From contig OY754329.1 in the NCBI GenBank assembly GCA_963573305.1, forward strand, positions 81,554,576 through 81,618,575: DNA of 64,000 nucleotides. Reading direction: 5' to 3'. Below, piece by piece: positions 59,171-64,000 of this stretch. The translations under genes were made by a program, and so were the position numbers. The notes beneath the pieces are model-generated. The model did not search any database, was not told the DNA's origin, and saw nothing but the letters and a program-made list of their open reading frames with translations. Source of the DNA: Pyrrhosoma nymphula (lineage: Eukaryota; Arthropoda; Insecta; Odonata; Coenagrionidae). Position 1 is the first letter of the stretch, and each line of letters opens with the position of its first letter.

Positions 59171-59331
59171 TCCTGAGAGAAACTCTGGCTTACTGAATCT
59201 TGAGTAAGATCCTGATATAAAGCTGGAATGTCAACACGCCTTTCTTTCATCATCTCCCTTTGATGATCAGTCAAAACAGAAGATTTTGGCTTTGAGGGTA
59301 TTACTTTGAACTCCTGTGAACGAGGTAGTTT
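59171..59331 (-). CDS. RIF1: RIF1 exon A (post-HEAT conserved block)
   Basis: 161 nt between GTAACACAG and GA|GTGAGT. It reads KLPRSQEFKVIPSKPKSS, VLTDHQREMMKERRVDIPAL and YQDLTQDSVSQSFSQE. Animal RIF1 has LTDHQKEVLxxxRxDIPAMYxxLxxSQD at this place, just after the HEAT/ARM domain. It is the 5'-most exon recognised here, entered in phase 0. The exon before it was not found up to 64000. Confidence 0.92.
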
Positions 59332-59340
59332 CTGTGTTAC

Positions 59341-59883
59341 CATCACGAAATATAAATACGGCTAAGCAATCTTATTTCCTATAAAGTTTCCAAAAGACTA
59401 TTGAAATTTGAAAGAAAAGAGCACAGAAAAAGTGATGAGCTTCATGACACTGATTGAAAAATCTACCAATTACTTAAAATGCTATCCTCTTCTTCACACA
59501 AAAGAAAGTATGCAAACAAAATTATGTGGCATAAACGAATGTCATTTATTTGATGGGCTAACTGCAATAGCAATTATGAATAAATCACATTAGCATTACA
59601 AATGAAGCATATAGCTTTAATTAAATGACATAAAATTAGTTCTCAATTATTTCATACACAAATACATACTTGCAATTAATAAATTTCTAGAAAAAATCAA
59701 GCAGATTTGTAGCAGTATTTAATACAGTTAGAAATTTACATAGTTTAACAGGTAGTTTGATGTCAAATCCCAAAAATCAACACTCTTACTTTTCTTTGTA
59801 CTATTAAGACAACAAGGACTAAAAAATACTATATTAACGAGAGAATTTTAAGCTACCTATTCCAGGAATATTTCAAACACTTA
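59341..59883. other. RIF1 intron, no further feature
   Basis: AT-rich intron upstream of exon A; no repeat boundaries or coding recognised. Confidence 0.5.
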
Positions 59884-62316
59884 TACCGTATTTACTTGTG
59901 TAAGCCGCGCCCTCGTGTATCCCGCGCGCCCCCATTTTCTGGCAGGCTCGTGAGGAAAAAAATTATTTTTTTCAAAAAATCAATTTTTTTCCCTTGAGCC
60001 TACATCATTTTGTCATAACATGAATGCACGTTCTTTAATAGAAATTCTGTGGCAAAGTTAAGTGTTGATGTACATCTTTCTCATGAATTTATTGCGTTAC
60101 GTTTTAATATCGTCACGATACACAGCCCATTTTATGGTGCATATTTTTCTCCTAACATCACACAATAATCACAGTTGTATACAATCACATCATTCAGCTC
60201 TAAAAATGGCATCTGTTCGAAATGAAATATCAAGCTAAAATAATTGCAGAATTATATACAATTTCAACTCATGATCATTCGATTGCGGAAATCCATCAGC
60301 GAATCAACAAATAAAAGCAGAATGCCGTCCGTAACTGATAGATGCCTGAAATGTGATACGTTTGGTTCGTGGTCATAGCTGATAAGTGACTCCCAGCGGG
60401 CAATGCCCCCCCCCCCCCCACTCCCCCTACTTTTGGAAGCCACCTGCGAAGTTAGGGCGTGGGAAAGCGATGAGTGAAATGGGATACTTATGATGAAATG
60501 TGATGCTGACTCGAGAAAAAATATCGCTTTACTCTGACCCCCTGACTATGACCACCGAGGCGAGGGTGGGGGGAAAGAGAGTGGTGGAGGAGAGAGGAAG
60601 AGGCGGGCCAAGGACGAGTAACCGTTCGCTGGACTGCCGGAAGCACCAGCGCTCTGCGTGAAGGCCTGTGGAAAAAGCGCTGGACATCCTCTTTGCTTAA
60701 CACGACTATAGTAATTGTATTAAACTTACGTACCAACTTGAGGAGTATCCGCATTGAAAGATAAACGATGCAGCTAGAACTTATATCAAAGCTCATTTTC
60801 GTATCACTTCTCATAGCTGAGTAGCATTTCCGCGAAATGATCGATTTTAGGCAAGTTAACTAATTTTTTCTCCGATGTGGTTGATATCAACTACGCTTAA
60901 GTATGTATCAAGCCCTATGAAATAAGTTCTAGCAACATCCTTCCTGCGCCAAACGGTGAAAACAGAATTTCTTTATCTATTAGCATGGCGATGTAAAAGT
61001 CAACGGTGTGAAAATGGATTTCCTGGCGTGGTATCCACTTCCATAAGTGAACGATGCTTCCTATAAAAGGAAGTAAAAACAGATTAGAGATTCGATTCTC
61101 TCTTTGCATGCGCTGATGCACTACGTTATTTATCCCATTGATGTGGCGATGCGTTTCAAAGCTCACTCGGGCGCTACGCAACATAATTTCAGTTTGTGGA
61201 AAAATCATGAAGGAGTGCAAAGTCAACCTCACAGCTACCACCAGGGTAAGGGTACAATTTGAATTGACCGAAATAACGGCTCCCTCGTTCGAGCTTCGGC
61301 CGTATCAACCTAGTGTTGGCTGCCGAGGCCCCTGAAAGGAGGTCCAACCCCTCCCCCACTAGTGAAAGCCACCTGGGTAAAAGCGAAACTGGGCGAGGGT
61401 AGATAATAACAGATAAGGTGAAGGAGTGATCCTCTCGGGTTACCCCCTTTTCTTTCTCGCTGAATGAGTCCCTCCCAGATGAATGTCGTCGCGCCCAGAA
61501 ATAAGGAACGAAGAACTTTTTTCTTGAGGGATCTTCTGGGAAAAACCAGTTTGGACATGGCAATTGTTCAGATCTGACTGAGTTATCATCCTAAAATCTG
61601 ACAGCTTTATTGTTTCCGGCTGAGTGATTGAGAGGGATAGCTGGATGGAAGGACTGCCTGTAAGGCAATTTCCACAAACCCTGGGAAGGATATTTTACCA
61701 TTTGTCACGATAACCTGAATTGTGCCTCGTATTGCAGGTAATAATTATTTGTCATCACAAAACGAATGAGTGAATGGAATCATGCCTCTATTTGATGTGA
61801 AGGCAGCTTGACACATGGAAGTCGATTTCCATTGAAATGTAAAGAGTAGCAATATCTCCAATTATATCACTACTTGTAGGGCATCTTTTGGCTTTCGTCT
61901 TACTTCCGAATCATCTGTAAAAATTTATGATGCAAGTAAACAATGAACATTGCAAATTGATATATTGAGATAATATTGTTAAAATTCGTCACGGCAAAGA
62001 GGGGTAGTACCAATCCGCGAGTTGCTGCACACCACACCGCCAGCTGCAACGGCAAAATAACTTATCCGGTGGCGTCAAATTTGACATTACTTCACACGTT
62101 TGAATTTTTTGATTGGATATGTATGTTTGTAAGTCAGATGATCGTAAGACGAGGACTTACTGTATACACTTTGGAGAAACTAACGGCAGGAATATAAGGT
62201 AAAATGGTGTGCGGCTAACATGAAAATCTAGAGGATTCGTGTAAGCTGCGCACCCCCATTTTTTCACTGGCATTTTCGGAAAAAAGGTGCGCGGATTACA
62301 CCGAGTAAATACGGTA
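59884..62316. mobile_element. 2.4-kb element with TACCGTATTTACT ends
   Basis: Ends TACCGTATTTACTTGTGTAA and TTACACCGAGTAAATACGGTA, with GCGCACCCCCATTTT-like words inward on both sides. No recognisable transposase. Its right half contains the dispersed repeat also seen at 33.1 kb. The ends are related to, but distinct from, those of 54103-55189. Confidence 0.7.
61143..62092. repeat. dispersed repeat, copy 2 (pair with 33.1 kb)
   Basis: Matches 33101-33985 with about 90% identity by eye and contains ~50 bp (61843-61892) missing from that copy. It includes a minus-strand open frame of 124 codons (61189-61563) that is not kept in the other copy, so I do not call a gene. Confidence 0.8.
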
Positions 62317-64000
62317 TTTACATTTACATTATGGCAACCTCTATCTCACATTACCATTCATGCAAACACCCTTTTGGACAACATTAAGTTCTTGCATAGG
62401 AACTGAATGTAACTTGTACTTAAATGCATTATGTTAGAGCTTAGGAAATATTTGGAACTTACATATGTGCTACAAATATTTGTAAAATTTGAAAAATATC
62501 TCTAATTTTGCAAACAAAATCACATAAAAAAAGGAAATTCCGTTAGGTTCACGGAAAATCCAAGAAGTCTATTATTTCGTGAATCTGGTCGGGAAAAAGG
62601 TTTTGCAAAATTGTCACGTCCCTACCCATACTGAATAAACGTCACTGCTTTGGGGATCACTTCATAGAAGTTTTAGTACGCATAATTGAAATAATAATAT
62701 CACACACATATCATAAACACACCAAAAGTTATCAAAATAAGGAATCCATCTCACTCTTTACAAAACACCTCCATGAGAACTATGTATCACGTAAGGAACT
62801 TTGCTCCTGATATTTTACACGTCCCTCGCCAAGGCTTAACAATGGTTATTCTAGAGCAAATAAAGATTATGAAGCCACAGACCTATGCAATGGGCGATTA
62901 TTCCTGCACCCCTCCCCACTCCTTCCCAACTAAATAACCTTGAAAAGCAATTACCTTTCCCATTCCCCCAGCCCTTGAATCACAGTTCTAGCCCCTGCCT
63001 TCATTAGCATAGCTAGGGAGTTTTCCTAGGGAGGGCAGCCGTCCAGCTGATCAGCCAACGCAAGGTTTCAATTTCACAAATCCGATTAGAGATCAACTAA
63101 CTTTTTTGTAGGTATGGATTATGTGCAATAGTGTAAACAAAGAATGGTAATGAATCTTTTCCTCAAGATAAAATAATGAAAACAGTATATTTCTTCAATA
63201 CTGTCGATTTTTCTAGTGTGGACGGTGCCCACCCCCCCCCCCCCCTCTAGCTACGCCCATGACTGCCTCTTAGGCAAAATGAAAACTTGGTTATATTCCA
63301 CACAAAATTTGTGTGGAATATAACCAAGTTTTCATTTTGCCTAAGATGTATTCATTCTACGAAGTGAACTGGCAGACCATTGATTTTACATGACTGCCTC
63401 CTTCAACCTTCCCTGAGCCATTGTTATTTTCCCCTCTATGTCAACAAACTCCTGAATATACTCCAAGAGGGTGAAATTTTCCATGAAAAATTCATTTGAA
63501 ATGACAGATTCAAACCCGGAACTTCCAATTTCACCCTCTTCATCTTTGCAACTATGATCGAGACTGTGCACTGTGTCATTTGCTCAACCACCATGATTGG
63601 GAATACTTAGTACCTGATGATGCCCGAAATCGGAAACACATGCAGCACAATGAGGATAAAATTTGTAGATAAGTACAAATATTTTATTCACATTATGGTC
63701 CCTTAATAATTTTAGCTTTGCCCCATAACTACAAAATACCATGATTGTAAAATGCTACCTAGTTACATCAATACTTTTGCTGGCCCCACCTTACGCCGAT
63801 TCCCTTTTTGCTACCCCCTTCTTGACCTAATTCCCCTTCTTATCCCATTCCGTCACACATGCCAGAGCATGGAATCCAAGTTATATCCATAAACAAGGCC
63901 ACATCGCACAGCCTTAGGAGAGACAGTTTTTGATGATGTAACTTGCAACACATAACTCCATTAATAAAGAGAAGACATTTTAAAAAAGGCTTGAATAAAA
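62317..64000. other. no supported gene at right edge
   Basis: Intron or intergenic sequence. A C-run followed by TCTAGCTACGCCCATG (63230-63262) is a common transposon end motif. The minus-strand open frame at 63571-63386 (FFMENFTLLEYIQEFVDIEG) has no family match I recognise and no good splice sites. Confidence 0.4.
63268..63346. repeat. perfect 39-bp inverted repeat, 1-nt spacer
   Basis: TCTTAGGCAAAATGAAAACT at the left is mirrored as AGTTTTCATTTTGCCTAAGA at the right; the arms 63268-63306 and 63308-63346 pair without mismatch around one A. It would form a very stable hairpin or cruciform. The absence of a loop and of any mismatch suggests a recent palindromic duplication or an assembly or fold-back artefact. 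Confidence 0.9.

Larger units (their letters stand above)
16834..59331 (-). other. RIF1: RIF1 gene span (8 internal exons)
   Basis: RIF1 controls replication timing by bringing protein phosphatase 1 to origins and acts in double-strand break repair and telomere biology in the nucleus. On the minus strand the coding exons are 59331-59171, 59040-57505, 43716-43366, 40421-40301, 22971-22842, 20701-19825, 19745-19610 and 16924-16834. All have AG/GT borders, and phases join without a stop, giving about 1,134 residues. Diagnostic parts are SVLTDHQREMMKERRVDIPA, VRRVSFADP and ILTIGDLSRLTEDLIERIPF, all matching conserved stretches of animal RIF1. The N-terminal HEAT repeats (about 1,000 residues in other animals) and the last exon are outside or unrecognised. 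Introns of 13.8 and 17.3 kb hold most of the transposons described here. Confidence 0.9.

Noticed and set aside
61189..61563. 124-codon minus-strand frame
   Set aside because: Not preserved in the repeat copy at 33.1 kb, so the open frame is probably accidental.
63386..63571. 61-codon minus-strand frame as an upstream RIF1 exon
   Set aside because: No convincing splice donor, a stop directly after, and no resemblance to the RIF1 HEAT region.

Overview
The window is metazoan nuclear DNA, AT-rich and very dense in transposons. Its repeat types (TTAA-flanked piggyBac-like elements, hAT, pogo/Tigger, RTE-type LINE, 5S- and tRNA-derived SINEs, Penelope-like hairpins) suggest an arthropod, probably an insect; I cannot place it further. 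There are no bacterial-type operons, CRISPR arrays or phage features.

The only host gene I can support is RIF1 (RAP1-interacting factor 1) on the minus strand. Eight internal coding exons run from 59331 down to 16834, and every splice junction joins in a consistent phase. They cover the conserved segment after the HEAT repeats, a long serine-rich region with a basic patch, a PP1-docking RVxF motif (RRVSFADP) and most of the C-terminal domain. The N-terminal HEAT-repeat exons lie beyond 64 kb. The last C-terminal exon was not found below 16.8 kb. About 3.4 kb of coding sequence is spread over 42.5 kb because introns of 13.8 and 17.3 kb are filled with transposons.

Layout. 1-16.8 kb, downstream of the visible RIF1 exons: an in-frame 69-bp tandem repeat at the left edge; a 1.9-kb TTAA element; an RTE LINE fragment; a pogo-like element split by a 5.4-kb piggyBac element with a decayed transposase, itself carrying a TA-flanked element; then a Tigger helix-turn-helix relic. 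16.8-23 kb: RIF1 C-terminal exons with a tRNA SINE, a 169-bp TTAA MITE, and a TA-flanked MITE containing another TTAA MITE. 23-40.3 kb: the largest intron, with three nested hAT-like elements, a decayed hAT transposase, a relic of an unnamed TE-associated protein, a further hAT element with a CGGBP1-like zinc finger, and a 1-kb element carrying an exon-like Frag1/PGAP2-type segment. 41.6-42 kb: a 5S rRNA-derived SINE with a 12-bp target-site duplication. 44.8-53.6 kb: a Tigger relic interrupted by an 8-kb DNA transposon with ~880-bp terminal inverted repeats and a transposase I cannot assign; its right arm is interrupted by a 3.0-kb piggyBac element, while its left arm keeps the empty TTAA site. 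54-64 kb: RIF1 5' exons, two elements with TACCGTAT-type ends, a Penelope-like inverted repeat and a perfect 39-bp hairpin.

The most novel signals are the long-TIR transposon, the exon-like segment carried by two unrelated transposons, and short palindromes repeated near the ends of several unrelated TTAA elements. All family assignments come from reading motifs; no database search was run.
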